DNA from: Rhizobiales bacterium UBA1912
GTDB lineage: Bacteria > Pseudomonadota > Alphaproteobacteria > Rhizobiales > Devosiaceae
Reading direction: 5' to 3'
Assembly (NCBI GenBank): GCA_002337455.1
Contig: DDGC01000002.1
Location: 80,499-144,498 of the forward strand
Length of the DNA stretch: 64,000 bases
The notes beneath the pieces are model-generated. The model worked only from the letters and a program-made list of their open reading frames with translations, did no database searches and was not told the DNA's origin. Every line of letters begins with the position of its first letter. Positions within the stretch are counted from its first letter, which is position 1. Positions 34,499-43,247 of this stretch are shown here, piece after piece. Both the position numbers and the translations under genes were made by a program.

Positions 34499-35664
34499 CA
34501 GCCGGCCCTCTGCATGGTGCCCGCATCGCGATCGGCGGCCATGCGATCGACGACCTGCTCGGGGAACTCGAATGCAGGATAACCCGCTGCGGTTATTGCC
34601 TCGCGAGCGGCTATTGCGCTCATCGTCTTTTCGGCGACAAAACTTGCACTCAGGCCGAAATAGAACGGCCTGGGCGGCGGAGCGGCCTTGAGGCGCTCCA
34701 GCAGGCCCATGACGCGCGGCGCGAGGTCTCTTGTCGAAAGCGCCTGGTAGAACATGATCGCCTTGATTTCGTCGGACTCGGCCAGTTTCCAGGCCATTTC
34801 CAGGCGGGCTTCTGCGGTTTCTCCGCGCGCGCCGCTGGCGTTGTCGAAAAAAGTAGCGGCTTTGAAGCCGGAATCGGCGAGAAGGTCGGCGACCATCATA
34901 CCCAGCCCTGCTCCCGCTGTGATGAGGACGACATCACCGGGAGACTGGACAAGAACGTAGCCGGCATCGCGCGCCCGGCATTCATCTGGAGACAATTTAA
35001 AATCGGCAAGACGCCGAGAGAGGTCGAACGACCTGTCGCGGTGCCGATACCGGGCGCTGTCATCAAGAGTTGCTTTGCAATCTAGGGCCATCAACCGCCC
35101 TTCGCCCGTCACCACCAGGGGGTTAATTTCAATCATGGTCATGTCTTCATGGCGGAACATGCGCACCAGATCGGCCGCCAGTCGCGCCAGCCTGGCCCCG
35201 GCGGCAGTTGGCGCGCCAGCAGAAATGAAGAAGTCGACAAGCTCGTGGGCATAGACGCTGGAGTCGGCTGGCAAGGGCAGCGAATGGACGTTGCCGTTGT
35301 CTTCGATATCGATGCCGCCCCGGTTCGAAAACATCAGCGCCGGGCTACCGGTAAGATCGTCCAGCACGACCGAGATGTAGAGTTCGGTTTTAAATGCGCT
35401 CGCCTGCTCGATCATCATGACCTGCGGCAAGCCACGCTCTGCAAGGGCATTGCCTATGATGGCCACAGTTGCCTCGGGATCGTTTCCGGCCCGGCGCACA
35501 AGGCCGGCTTTCCCGCGCCCGCCGAACAACGTCTGGGCTTTGATGATCCCGGTTGCGGGGATTTCACCGGGGACATCTACCTCCCGTTCGAACAGACGCG
35601 CATGCGGCACCGGAAAACCGTAGGCGCGCAGCAGCGATTTCGCATCCCATTCACACAAATCCAT
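34498..35664 (-). CDS. Acyl-CoA ligase beta subunit (succinyl-CoA synthetase beta-like)
   Basis: 388 residues, the SucC length. ATP-grasp domain in the N-terminal half (EWDAKSLLRAYGFPVP, IIKAQTLFGGRGKAGLV, EINPLVVTGEGRLMALDCKA) and the C-terminal CoA-ligase domain (VVLITAGAGLGMMVADLL, FDNASGARGETAEARLEMA). MDLCEWDA at 35664 matches the family start. It forms an alpha/beta ligase with the next gene. Acid specificity cannot be read from sequence; context suggests an imported di- or hydroxycarboxylate. Confidence 0.83.
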   Translation of the reverse strand: MDLCEWDAKSLLRAYGFPVPHARLFEREVDVPGEIPATGIIKAQTLFGGRGKAGLVRRAGNDPEATVAIIGNALAERGLPQVMMIEQASAFKTELYISVVLDDLTGSPALMFSNRGGIDIEDNGNVHSLPLPADSSVYAHELVDFFISAGAPTAAGARLARLAADLVRMFRHEDMTMIEINPLVVTGEGRLMALDCKATLDDSARYRHRDRSFDLSRRLADFKLSPDECRARDAGYVLVQSPGDVVLITAGAGLGMMVADLLADSGFKAATFFDNASGARGETAEARLEMAWKLAESDEIKAIMFYQALSTRDLAPRVMGLLERLKAAPPPRPFYFGLSASFVAEKTMSAIAAREAITAAGYPAFEFPEQVVDRMAADRDAGTMQRAG

Positions 35665-35669
35665 CTGCT

Positions 35670-36761
35670 CTAACTCCCCAGTACAAGCATGGAGGAGGAA
35701 AGCGCTTCCACTCGCTCCCAATCGATGGCGCTGGCCAGATGCAGGGTCGGCGGTGTCACGTAGCGTCCATTATCGACAGCGAGATCAAAGCGCAGCAGGC
35801 TCTCGGTGAGCGCCTCGTGAAATGAGGCTTCGATGCCCCAGACTGCCGTGCTTTCGGTCATCGACGCCAAGCGCAACTGGGTCAATGCGCCAATGTCTGT
35901 TTCGCCGAACAGGCCGATGACGGCATGGCCGCCACGTTGTGCAACGGCCTCGACCATTGCGCGCGCGGAGCGGCTGCCGCAGCGGCCCGGCTTGGCTGCG
36001 ATATCGATTTGACCAAGGTCTGAAAACTGCTCGGCAGCAAGTGGCGAGTTGCAATAGCGGTCTACCACCACGGGCACGACCGAGCGCGGCATCTGGTCGA
36101 GGCTGGTCGCCAACGGCACCAACTTGCGTGGATCCTCAATGAATTTCAGCCCATAGCCGTAGGCCAACTCCATCAGCGCTGCGGACTCCGCCCCGCCGTA
36201 TGCACCGTTGGCGTCACCGCAAACTGAGAAATCAAAGCCGACTGCTGATCTTACGGCATCTAGAATGGCCGTATCGACTTCGATGCCCTGTCCGAGCTTG
36301 ATCTTGACCGCTCCAAAGCCGCGCATAGCAGCGGCTTCGGCCGCCTTGGCCATTTCGCGAGGGCTTCCTCGCGTTATGACCGACGTAGCTGGCCCCAAAT
36401 CTCCCGACCCCAAGCCCCTTTCATCGTCGTGATCAAGGTCGGCTACCAAGGTATCGATGAGAGCGCTCAGCGCGCCAACATCACGTATCTTCTCAATATC
36501 TTCCGGCACAAAGCCGGCTGACGACACGAGTGGCCATCCAATATCGGCGAACAGGGTAAGCAGGGCAGCCTGGCTCATGCCGTTCCATGCCGGTCGGCAG
36601 GCGGCTTCGGCGGCCCCTTGCCTCCCCTCGCGATCCCAAACCCTGGCTACCAGATAGTCCGCATGGGCTTCAACCCCACCGGTGGTCCATTCGATCGGCT
36701 CCCTGTAATGCAGAGAAACGGCCCGAATTTCGGCCCTGACGATGGGGTTCGGCTTTAGCAT
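35670..36761 (-). CDS. Enolase-superfamily enzyme (mandelate racemase/muconate lactonizing type)
   Basis: 363 residues. C-terminal barrel ligands are all recognisable: K153-I-K155 (KxK acid/base), metal ligands D183 (GDANGAY), E209 (FIEDP) and D234 (VVDRY), and K257 (AAKPGR) on the opposite face. The paired lysines place it in the MLE-like subgroup, whose members perform cycloisomerisation, racemisation or dehydration of carboxylates. The product is likely a partner of the CoA ligase encoded 5 bases downstream. Reaction unknown. ATG 36761 chosen over a longer frame. Confidence 0.82.
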   Translation of the reverse strand: MLKPNPIVRAEIRAVSLHYREPIEWTTGGVEAHADYLVARVWDREGRQGAAEAACRPAWNGMSQAALLTLFADIGWPLVSSAGFVPEDIEKIRDVGALSALIDTLVADLDHDDERGLGSGDLGPATSVITRGSPREMAKAAEAAAMRGFGAVKIKLGQGIEVDTAILDAVRSAVGFDFSVCGDANGAYGGAESAALMELAYGYGLKFIEDPRKLVPLATSLDQMPRSVVPVVVDRYCNSPLAAEQFSDLGQIDIAAKPGRCGSRSARAMVEAVAQRGGHAVIGLFGETDIGALTQLRLASMTESTAVWGIEASFHEALTESLLRFDLAVDNGRYVTPPTLHLASAIDWERVEALSSSMLVLGS

Positions 36762-36845
36762 TTCGGGCTCGTGGCCTTCCGGACGGGTGAAGGGAAAAGG
36801 ACAGGGCACGGCGCCCTGTCCCCAATGCATTTCAGCAGACAGCGC

Positions 36846-37817
36846 TCAGTTAGCTGTTTCGCGCGTGGAATCGATCACCTCTTGCCAACGCGGGATGTTG
36901 GTTTCGATGCGTTCGAGGATTTCCTCGCCAGTCGCAAAGACCGGCGAAACACCCATCTGCAGCAACGTCTGCTGGTAATCCTCCCGGGCGACGACGGCCT
37001 CGATCGCGGCTGCGAGACGATCGACCACGTCGTCGGGCGTGTCTTTGTTGACGACGACCACGGACGGGGTCTCGACCATGGCCGTGTCGATCCCCAGTTC
37101 GACGACCGTCGGCACATCGGGAAGCACTGCGTCGCGTTCTTCGCTCATGAACGCCAGGAAGCGCAGCTCATCCTCAAAGCCCAGATAGTTCGAACTCGAC
37201 AGGACAGCGACATCAATGTGGCCACCCATCAGGTCTGCGACCGATGCAGAACTGCCCTGAAACGGTATGTCGACGGCTTCGACGCCGGCGGCCTGGAACA
37301 GGCTCACACCATTGACATGGTGGAAGCCGCCCTGGCCGGTATGACCCCAGGAAAACTCTCCCGGCGCCGCACGCATGGCTTCGAGGAGATCTTCGAGCGT
37401 TTGGTATGGACTGTCGGTAGAGACCGCGATGGCCGAGCTGAGCTGCGCCATCTGGGCAACGTAGCGGACATCCTCGAGCGGATCGATGGACTGCTCATCA
37501 AATAGCGAAGTCAGAATGAAGGTGCCGAGCGACTGATGCGCGAGCTTGTAGCCATCGGCAGGACTGGTGACGATTTCCTGAGCGGCCACGTAACCGCCAG
37601 CCCCGGTACGGTTGATTGGAGCCACTGGCTGGCCGAGTTCATCCTCAAGGCGGGCGGCGAGTTCCCGTGCCACCTGATCATTGGCGCCGCCGGCCGAAAA
37701 CGGAATCAGCAGCTCGAGCGGACGGCTCGGATAGTCCTGGCTCATGGCGGGTGCGACAACCGCTATGGCGGCAGCCGCCACAAAGGTGCGAACCCAGGTC
37801 TTGCCTGCAAAAGTCAT
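36846..37817 (-). CDS. tctC: Tripartite tricarboxylate transporter binding protein (TctC/Bug)
   Basis: 323 residues. Signal peptide (AAAAIAVVAPAMS-Q). Bug-fold motifs: YPSRPLELLIPFSAGGANDQVAR, PINRTGAGGYVAAQEI, and the carboxylate pocket region GHTGQGGFHH. Preceded by a new promoter; ATG follows GGGAGGATGAT. First gene of the operon but separated from tctBA by three catabolic genes, an unusual order. Confidence 0.9.
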   Translation of the reverse strand: MTFAGKTWVRTFVAAAAIAVVAPAMSQDYPSRPLELLIPFSAGGANDQVARELAARLEDELGQPVAPINRTGAGGYVAAQEIVTSPADGYKLAHQSLGTFILTSLFDEQSIDPLEDVRYVAQMAQLSSAIAVSTDSPYQTLEDLLEAMRAAPGEFSWGHTGQGGFHHVNGVSLFQAAGVEAVDIPFQGSSASVADLMGGHIDVAVLSSSNYLGFEDELRFLAFMSEERDAVLPDVPTVVELGIDTAMVETPSVVVVNKDTPDDVVDRLAAAIEAVVAREDYQQTLLQMGVSPVFATGEEILERIETNIPRWQEVIDSTRETAN

Positions 37818-37842
37818 ATCATCCTCCCTGACGAATGTGCAG

Positions 37843-37883
37843 ATTATAGGTCATTACGTTACCAATTAAGATAACAATGTCAA
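37843..37883 (-). promoter_or_regulatory. Promoter region of the tctC operon
   Basis: On the minus strand TTGACA (37883-37878) with TAACGT 16 bases on (37861-37856), and a perfect TATAAT at 37848-37843 with a weaker -35. The symmetric stretch GTTACC-AATTAAG-ATAAC overlaps it and could bind a regulator. Shows that tctC starts a new transcript after the upstream hydratase gene. Confidence 0.45.
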
Positions 37884-38654
37884 CTAATTTCTCTCTTTGG
37901 CCAGGGCCTGCTGCATGCCGGATTTCCAGTCGCCTTCGTCGAGATTGTCCTCAATGGCGTAGATTTCATGCGCCAGCGCGCCGTAGCGGCTGTCTTCAAA
38001 GCCCGCCACCATGGCTCTTTTGGCCAATCGCAGTGTGGATGGGGGGGCTTGCAGCATCTCGGTGACCAAGGCATCGACGGTTTGACCGAGTTCGGGCGCC
38101 GGAACTGTCTGATTGACAAGGCCCCAGCGCTCGGCACGCGCAGCATCAATGGTTTGACCCGTGAACATCATCTGCTTGGCACGGCGCAGACCGATGGCGC
38201 GGGACAATCTTTGCGTCGCGCCCACCGTACCCCACCGGGCTTCCGGTGTGCGGAAGCTGGCGCGGTCCGAGGCGATGATGAAGTCGCTCGCCAATGCGAT
38301 TTCGCAGCCCGAGCCGACGCAAGCGCCGTCGACGACGCAGATGACGGGCATGGGCAGAGCCTCGATGGCGGCGTAGGCGCGGAATCCCCGCAGGCGCCGG
38401 GCACGCACCTGATCCTCGTCGAGCGCCGCCCGTTCCTTGACGTCTGCGCCGGCACAAAAAACGCTCCCCTCTGCTTCGATGACGACCAGAGAAATATCGT
38501 GATCCTCGGCAAGCGCCGCGCAGGCCGCATACAGGTCGCGTGCCAATTGGTTGTTGAGGGCGTTGCGCGCATCGGGGCGATTGAGCCGCAAGCGGGCGTA
38601 GTTCTTGTCACCCTGCGCGACTTTGGAAAGCGCGATCAGATCGAGGTTCCTCAT
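37884..38654 (-). CDS. Enoyl-CoA hydratase/isomerase family protein (copy 1)
   Basis: 256 residues, crotonase fold. Oxyanion-hole motif EGSVFCAGADVKER near 62 and the active-site segment ICVVDGACVGSGCEIALASD near 105; the usual second Glu position is at RWGTVGATQRL. Hydrates or isomerises an enoyl-CoA. Overlaps the preceding CaiB gene by 4 bases (ATGA). Last gene of the MarR-led operon. Confidence 0.85.
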   Translation of the reverse strand: MRNLDLIALSKVAQGDKNYARLRLNRPDARNALNNQLARDLYAACAALAEDHDISLVVIEAEGSVFCAGADVKERAALDEDQVRARRLRGFRAYAAIEALPMPVICVVDGACVGSGCEIALASDFIIASDRASFRTPEARWGTVGATQRLSRAIGLRRAKQMMFTGQTIDAARAERWGLVNQTVPAPELGQTVDALVTEMLQAPPSTLRLAKRAMVAGFEDSRYGALAHEIYAIEDNLDEGDWKSGMQQALAKERN

Positions 38655-39856
38655 ATGACGCCTTCCTGTTTGAGGCCTGAAATGCGGGCCGTGTCGTAGC
38701 CCAAAAGATTGGCGAGCACGGCATTGGTGTGCTCACCCAGAAGCGGAGGACGCGCAAAACCCGGTTGATCGAAGCCGTCGAATTTGAACGGGAGAGGCAG
38801 TCCCTTGAAGGCCCCGGCCACGGGGTGATCGAATTCCCGCACCATCTGGCGAGCTTGCGTGTGGGCGTCGGACAGCACCTCATCGATGTCGCGCACCGGG
38901 CCGGAGGGCACGCCATGCGCATCGAGCTTTGCTATCACCGTATCGCGCGACCATCGGGCGATGGCGCGGGCCAATTCGGGCATAATTTCGTCGCGGTGAC
39001 TGACGCGTGAACTGTTGTCGGCAAAGCGGGGGTCCGCGCCCCACCCCTCGATTTCGAGGGCGCGACACAGCGGCATCCAGTGCTGATCGGCGCCGGTTAT
39101 ATGGACGTGGCCCCCATCGGCACATGCAAAAGTGGCCGAAGGTACACGACCGGGATGTTCGGTTCCCAGCCGCTCGGGCACTTCGCCGAGCGCGAAATAT
39201 CGCGCTGCGGCCAGCGTCAGGAGCGAAACCTGGCCGTCCAGCATGCTCATGTCGACAAAGGCACCGCGCCCCGTTTGCTGGCGCCCAATCAGCGCGCTCA
39301 ATGCCGCTATGGCGATCCAAAGCCCGGACGTGAGATCGGCCACCGGCAGCCCCGCCTTTACCGGACCACGGCCAGCTTCGCCGGTGAGGCCCATCAGCCC
39401 ACTCATCGCCTGGAAAACCGTATCGTAGCCCTTACGGCTCGACAGCGGACCGTATTGGCCAAAGCCCGTGCAAGAGAGGTACACCAACGCAGGATTAATG
39501 GGCTCGAGCGCTTGATAGTCTAGGCCATAGCGCTTGAGGGCGCCCGTCGGAAAATTCTCGATTACCACATCCGCATGCCGGGCGAGATCGCGAACGAGCA
39601 CCTGTCCTTCGGCGCTCTTGAAGTTGACGGTCACCGATTCCTTGGAACGGTTGCAGGCGTAGAAATAGGCGCTGCGTTCGCCCTGACGATCTGAATCCCC
39701 GTCGGCGAATGGCTCGTAGGAGCGGGTTTCATCGCCCCCCCTGGGGTGTTCGAGTTTTATGACCCTTGCACCCAACTCAGCCATGATCATCCCTGCAAAG
39801 GGACAGGCGAGAACTCGGCCGAGTTCGAGAACGGTTATGCCTTCGAGCGGTCTCAT
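38651..39856 (-). CDS. CaiB/BaiF family CoA-transferase
   Basis: 401 residues. PLEGITVLELGRVLACPFAG start, CNRSKESVTVNF near 80, catalytic Asp in SSRKGYDTVFQAMSG near 160, and GQVSLLTLAAARYF. Transfers CoA from a donor (probably succinyl-CoA or acetyl-CoA) to an organic acid. Overlaps both neighbours by 4 bases, so it is translationally coupled in the operon. Provides a second way to activate the substrate besides the ligases. Confidence 0.88.
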   Translation of the reverse strand: MRPLEGITVLELGRVLACPFAGMIMAELGARVIKLEHPRGGDETRSYEPFADGDSDRQGERSAYFYACNRSKESVTVNFKSAEGQVLVRDLARHADVVIENFPTGALKRYGLDYQALEPINPALVYLSCTGFGQYGPLSSRKGYDTVFQAMSGLMGLTGEAGRGPVKAGLPVADLTSGLWIAIAALSALIGRQQTGRGAFVDMSMLDGQVSLLTLAAARYFALGEVPERLGTEHPGRVPSATFACADGGHVHITGADQHWMPLCRALEIEGWGADPRFADNSSRVSHRDEIMPELARAIARWSRDTVIAKLDAHGVPSGPVRDIDEVLSDAHTQARQMVREFDHPVAGAFKGLPLPFKFDGFDQPGFARPPLLGEHTNAVLANLLGYDTARISGLKQEGVI

Positions 39857-40587
39857 GCAGACTGCACACGATAGCTGCGCATGCGGGCATTTTCCTTTTG
39901 CCCGAGTGCGATGCCTTCCAACAAAGGGATATCGGCGACGGCATAGAGCAGCTTTTTGGAGGCCGAAACAGCATTGGGAGCAACGGCCGAGATTTCTCGA
40001 GCCAATTCAATGGCACGCGACAGTGCCGTGCCAGCTGAGACGCATTCTGACGCCAGGCCCAGCGTGAGGGCCTCTGCGGCGTCCACCCTGCGACCCGTTG
40101 CGATTAGCCCGAAGGCGGCCTTGCGCCCCACATGCTTGACGAGCGAGGCCATGACGATGGCCGCGACTATCCCGTGCCTGACTTCGGGGTAGGCAAAGAC
40201 CGCATTTTCATCGGCAATGACGTAGTCGCAAGCCAGGGCCAAGCCGGCGCCACCGCCCATGGCAAAACCGCCGACTGCACCGATAACTGGCGTGCTCATT
40301 TGCGGGATAACCGCGTGCAGCCGAGCCGTAAGTCTTGCGCGCTCTTCGACGCGATCGGTATTGTCGGGTGTTAGAGTTTTGAATTCGGACGTGTCAGCGC
40401 CGGCGCAAAAGGCACGCCCCTCTCCGGCGAGGACAACGACACGCACGCCCTTGTCATCATCTGCCGTTTCGAGAGCGGCCACCAACTCGCGCGTCAATTC
40501 AAAATTGAGCGCGTTGAGCTTTTCGGCCCTACTCATGGTCAGAACGCGAACAGATCCATCATCGCGCGTGGTAAGCACCTCACTCAT
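39853..40587 (-). CDS. Enoyl-CoA hydratase/isomerase family protein (copy 2)
   Basis: 244 residues, crotonase fold. FCAGADTSEFKTL near 61 and VIGAVGGFAMGGGAGLALACD near 100 carry the two oxyanion-hole glycines; the active-site Glu in copies that hydrate is not clearly placed. Begins directly after the stop of the flavin enzyme gene (no gap), and overlaps caiB by 4 bases. Confidence 0.84.
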   Translation of the reverse strand: MSEVLTTRDDGSVRVLTMSRAEKLNALNFELTRELVAALETADDDKGVRVVVLAGEGRAFCAGADTSEFKTLTPDNTDRVEERARLTARLHAVIPQMSTPVIGAVGGFAMGGGAGLALACDYVIADENAVFAYPEVRHGIVAAIVMASLVKHVGRKAAFGLIATGRRVDAAEALTLGLASECVSAGTALSRAIELAREISAVAPNAVSASKKLLYAVADIPLLEGIALGQKENARMRSYRVQSA

Positions 40588-41580
40588 CTATGCGAACTCT
40601 CTCCTAAAGGGGATTGACTGGGTGAAATCAGACAGCCGTTTGATTGCTGCCTCCATCTCCTCCACCAGCCGGGTCATCACGTCCGCGGCCGGCGGAATGT
40701 CCGCGATCAGACCCGCCGACTGTCCGGCCTCGATCTTACCCATCGCGACATCTCCATGCAGAGCGGCCTGCCTGAGCGTGGCACTGGACAGCAACCGTTT
40801 CCAGCCGTCGGGATCGATCGTGGGAAGCCCTGCGGCTTCGGCAGCGAGGACCGAAGCGGTAAAATCATTGCTCACGCAACGCACCGGCAGATTGCCGCGG
40901 CCGGCCAACACCGTATCGACGATATCGGCTTTGGCTACCGCATGCTTGTAATTGTCGTGAACGCCGGCTTCGCGCGTCATCAGGAACCGCGTACCCAATT
41001 GCACCGCATCGGCACCCAGCGCCAGCAACGCGGCAATACCATAGCCATCGGCCACGCCGCCACCGGCGATCACTGGGCAATCGACCATTCCGAGAATCCG
41101 GCGTACGGCGACCAGCGTGCTTACTCCATTGTCGGGCGGGTGCCCGCCAGCCTCCGTACCCACGACGATTACTCCATCGACGCCTTGCGCAGCCGCTTTT
41201 TCGGCGTGCTTTGCAAGGGCGGTGACGTGGAGCCACAAACTGCCCAGGTCTTGGAAGCGCTTGAGATGGTCGCCGGGCGCGCCTTGGGAGGCAATAACGA
41301 CAGCGGGTTCGGCTTCAGCGACAATGTCTAGGATTTCTTCGACGCCCTTGCGATAGAGCGGCACATTTACCCCCCAGGGGCGATCAGTAGCGTCTCGCAA
41401 CTGGGCGAGGGCCGCGCGCAGATCGTCCGGACGCATCGGGCCGGCGGCAAGGATGCCAAGGCCGCCAGCGTTCGACACAGCGGCCGGCAGCGCGACATTG
41501 GACGACGCCCAGCTCATTCCTGCCTGGATTATAGGATGCTGAATCCCCAAGCGTTGCGAAAGCGGGGTCGAAAACGCCAT
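40588..41580 (-). CDS. Nitronate monooxygenase/FabK-like flavin enzyme
   Basis: 330 residues, NMO-family TIM barrel. FMN-site motifs PIIQAGMSWASSNVAL at the start, SNAGGLGILAAG, VVGTEAGGHPPDNGVSTL (the catalytic-His motif of 2-nitropropane dioxygenases) and VIAGGGVADGYG, GADAVQLGTRFL. In acyl-CoA operons such proteins may act as enoyl reductases (FabK-like) rather than on nitroalkanes. Its ATG overlaps the marR stop (TAATG). Confidence 0.82.
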   Translation of the reverse strand: MAFSTPLSQRLGIQHPIIQAGMSWASSNVALPAAVSNAGGLGILAAGPMRPDDLRAALAQLRDATDRPWGVNVPLYRKGVEEILDIVAEAEPAVVIASQGAPGDHLKRFQDLGSLWLHVTALAKHAEKAAAQGVDGVIVVGTEAGGHPPDNGVSTLVAVRRILGMVDCPVIAGGGVADGYGIAALLALGADAVQLGTRFLMTREAGVHDNYKHAVAKADIVDTVLAGRGNLPVRCVSNDFTASVLAAEAAGLPTIDPDGWKRLLSSATLRQAALHGDVAMGKIEAGQSAGLIADIPPAADVMTRLVEEMEAAIKRLSDFTQSIPFRREFA

Positions 41581-42128
41581 TACATCGGCTCCGTCTCGAA
41601 AAGGCTCGACGGCTCAGGCGTTTGCAGGTCACCTTCAGAGGCATGACCCTTAAGATCGGCCAGCAATTCGAGCGATCCGCGTGTCGCCTTTTCCATCAAC
41701 GCCATAAGCTGAATGCGCTCAGCCTCATCGAGGTAGGCGAGCATGCGACGGTTGCGATCGTGGCTGGTTTCAAGTACCGCCCGGACCACCGCCTTGCCCT
41801 CTTCAGTGAGCCTGAGCAGCGTGCTGCGCTTGTCGCGCGGGTTGTCCTGCCGGGCAATCAGTGCGCGCTCTTCGAGCGCCGCCGTCGTCCGGCTCATCTG
41901 GCTCTTTTGCACGCCGGCGCGCTGCGCGAGAACCTGGAGCGGCGCCGCTCCTAGGTAGTCCAGCACCGCGAGAGCCCGCCAGTCATGCATGTTGAGCTCG
42001 AATTGGGGCTTGATGTCGAGCAGGGCAATGCGTGTGGAAACCCCTGCCAGCCGCTGCAGATTGTAAGAAAAGAGGTCGCGGATATCTCCACCCTCACCAC
42101 CAATCCCGTCTTTTTTTGCGCCTGCCAT
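41580..42128 (-). CDS. MarR family regulator of the acyl-CoA operon
   Basis: 182 residues. Winged-helix core with LNMHDWRALAVLDYLGAAPLQVLAQRAGVQKSQMSRTTAALE and wing NPRDKRSTLLRLTEEG; long C-terminal tail. First gene of the minus-strand operon and divergent from the HMG-lyase-like gene, so it probably controls both by binding in the 138-base gap. The ligand would be a substrate or CoA ester of the pathway. Confidence 0.85.
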   Translation of the reverse strand: MAGAKKDGIGGEGGDIRDLFSYNLQRLAGVSTRIALLDIKPQFELNMHDWRALAVLDYLGAAPLQVLAQRAGVQKSQMSRTTAALEERALIARQDNPRDKRSTLLRLTEEGKAVVRAVLETSHDRNRRMLAYLDEAERIQLMALMEKATRGSLELLADLKGHASEGDLQTPEPSSLFETEPM

Positions 42129-42266
42129 GTGAGCTGTTCTCCGTTGCGACGTTCAGGTTTTGGTGGTTTCACAGACCTGTGCCAATGTCTATCGGATACG
42201 TGCTTCTTCGTTCAAACCTGTTGCAGTTATGAATGATATGGTTGACATTATCTACTACTTTTTTCA

Positions 42267-43247
42267 ATGTCGGCCCAGATTTCGAATCCGGCAGTGGAGA
42301 AAAAAGCGGCGATGGAGCGGGATGTCATACTCAATGAGTGCTTTGCGCGCGACGGCCTGCAAAACGAACCCGAATTCATAGCGACTGCTACCAAGATCGC
42401 CTTGATCGACAGCTTCTCGGCATTAGGCTTCAGGCGTATAGAAGCCACGTCCTATGCCAATCCCGATCGCGTGCCGCAATTTGCCGATGCGAGTGAAGTT
42501 CTCGCCGGTATGCAGCGCGGCACAGCGGTGCTCTACAAGGCCAGCTGCGGCAATGTTCGCGCCGTGGAGCGCGCCAATGCCGACTTCGATACGGGAACAG
42601 GGCCGAACGAAATCAGCTTGCTCGCCTCGGCCAGCGAAAGTCACTCCAAGAAAAACCTTAATGCCACCAGAGCCGAGCAATGGGAGCGGATTGCGTTGAT
42701 GGTCGAGATGTCCGCCGGACGCTACAACCTCGTCGGCTCACTATCGGTGGCGTTTGCCTGCCCGTTCGAGGGTCTCATCTCACCGGAAATCGTCGCACAA
42801 GATTGCGCCCGATTTGCCGATATGGGCGTAAAAACCATAAGTCTTGGCGACACGATCGGTGCGGCGACACCGGACCAGATCGAAGCCACGTTCGCTGGCC
42901 TGATAGCGGCGCATCCAGAGTTGACATTTGTCGCCCATTTCCACGACACGCGCGGGCTGGGCCTCGCCAACTGCCTCGCAGCCTACCGGGCAGGGTGCAG
43001 ATATTTCGATTCCGCGTTTGGCGGTGCAGGCGGACACCCGGCCAAGATCAAGTACGGCAGTGGCTATACCGGCAATGTCGCGACTGAGGATCTGGTCAAT
43101 ATGTTCGAAGCAATGGGCATCAGGACCGGCGTCCACGTTGGCAAGCTTATCGAGACGGCGCGCATGTGCGAGGCGGCAATCGGCCGCGAACTTTACGGCA
43201 AGGTGACGCGCACCGGCCTGTCACCCTTTTTGGAGGCAGTCCAATGA
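42267..43247 (+). CDS. HMG-CoA-lyase-like DRE-TIM metallolyase with His replacing catalytic Cys
   Basis: 326 residues. DRE motif R28-D29-G30-L-Q-N-E, metal ligands HFHDTRGLGLAN (H224, H226, D227) and the C-terminal signature NVATEDLVNM. The family's catalytic Cys in GG-C-P is H257 here (FGGAGGHPAK). It should cleave a 3-hydroxy-3-alkyl acyl-CoA to acetyl-CoA plus a keto acid or a related reaction, but the changed residue means altered chemistry is possible. Alternative start at ATG 42312 (residue 16). Overlaps the ligase gene by 4 bases (ATGA). Confidence 0.83.
   Translation: MSAQISNPAVEKKAAMERDVILNECFARDGLQNEPEFIATATKIALIDSFSALGFRRIEATSYANPDRVPQFADASEVLAGMQRGTAVLYKASCGNVRAVERANADFDTGTGPNEISLLASASESHSKKNLNATRAEQWERIALMVEMSAGRYNLVGSLSVAFACPFEGLISPEIVAQDCARFADMGVKTISLGDTIGAATPDQIEATFAGLIAAHPELTFVAHFHDTRGLGLANCLAAYRAGCRYFDSAFGGAGGHPAKIKYGSGYTGNVATEDLVNMFEAMGIRTGVHVGKLIETARMCEAAIGRELYGKVTRTGLSPFLEAVQ

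Noticed and set aside
37871..42255. Shared GTTGACATT stretch before tctC and before the lyase-like gene as a MarR operator
   Set aside because: The match is centred on TTGACA, a consensus -35, and is not symmetric; chance similarity of promoters is enough.
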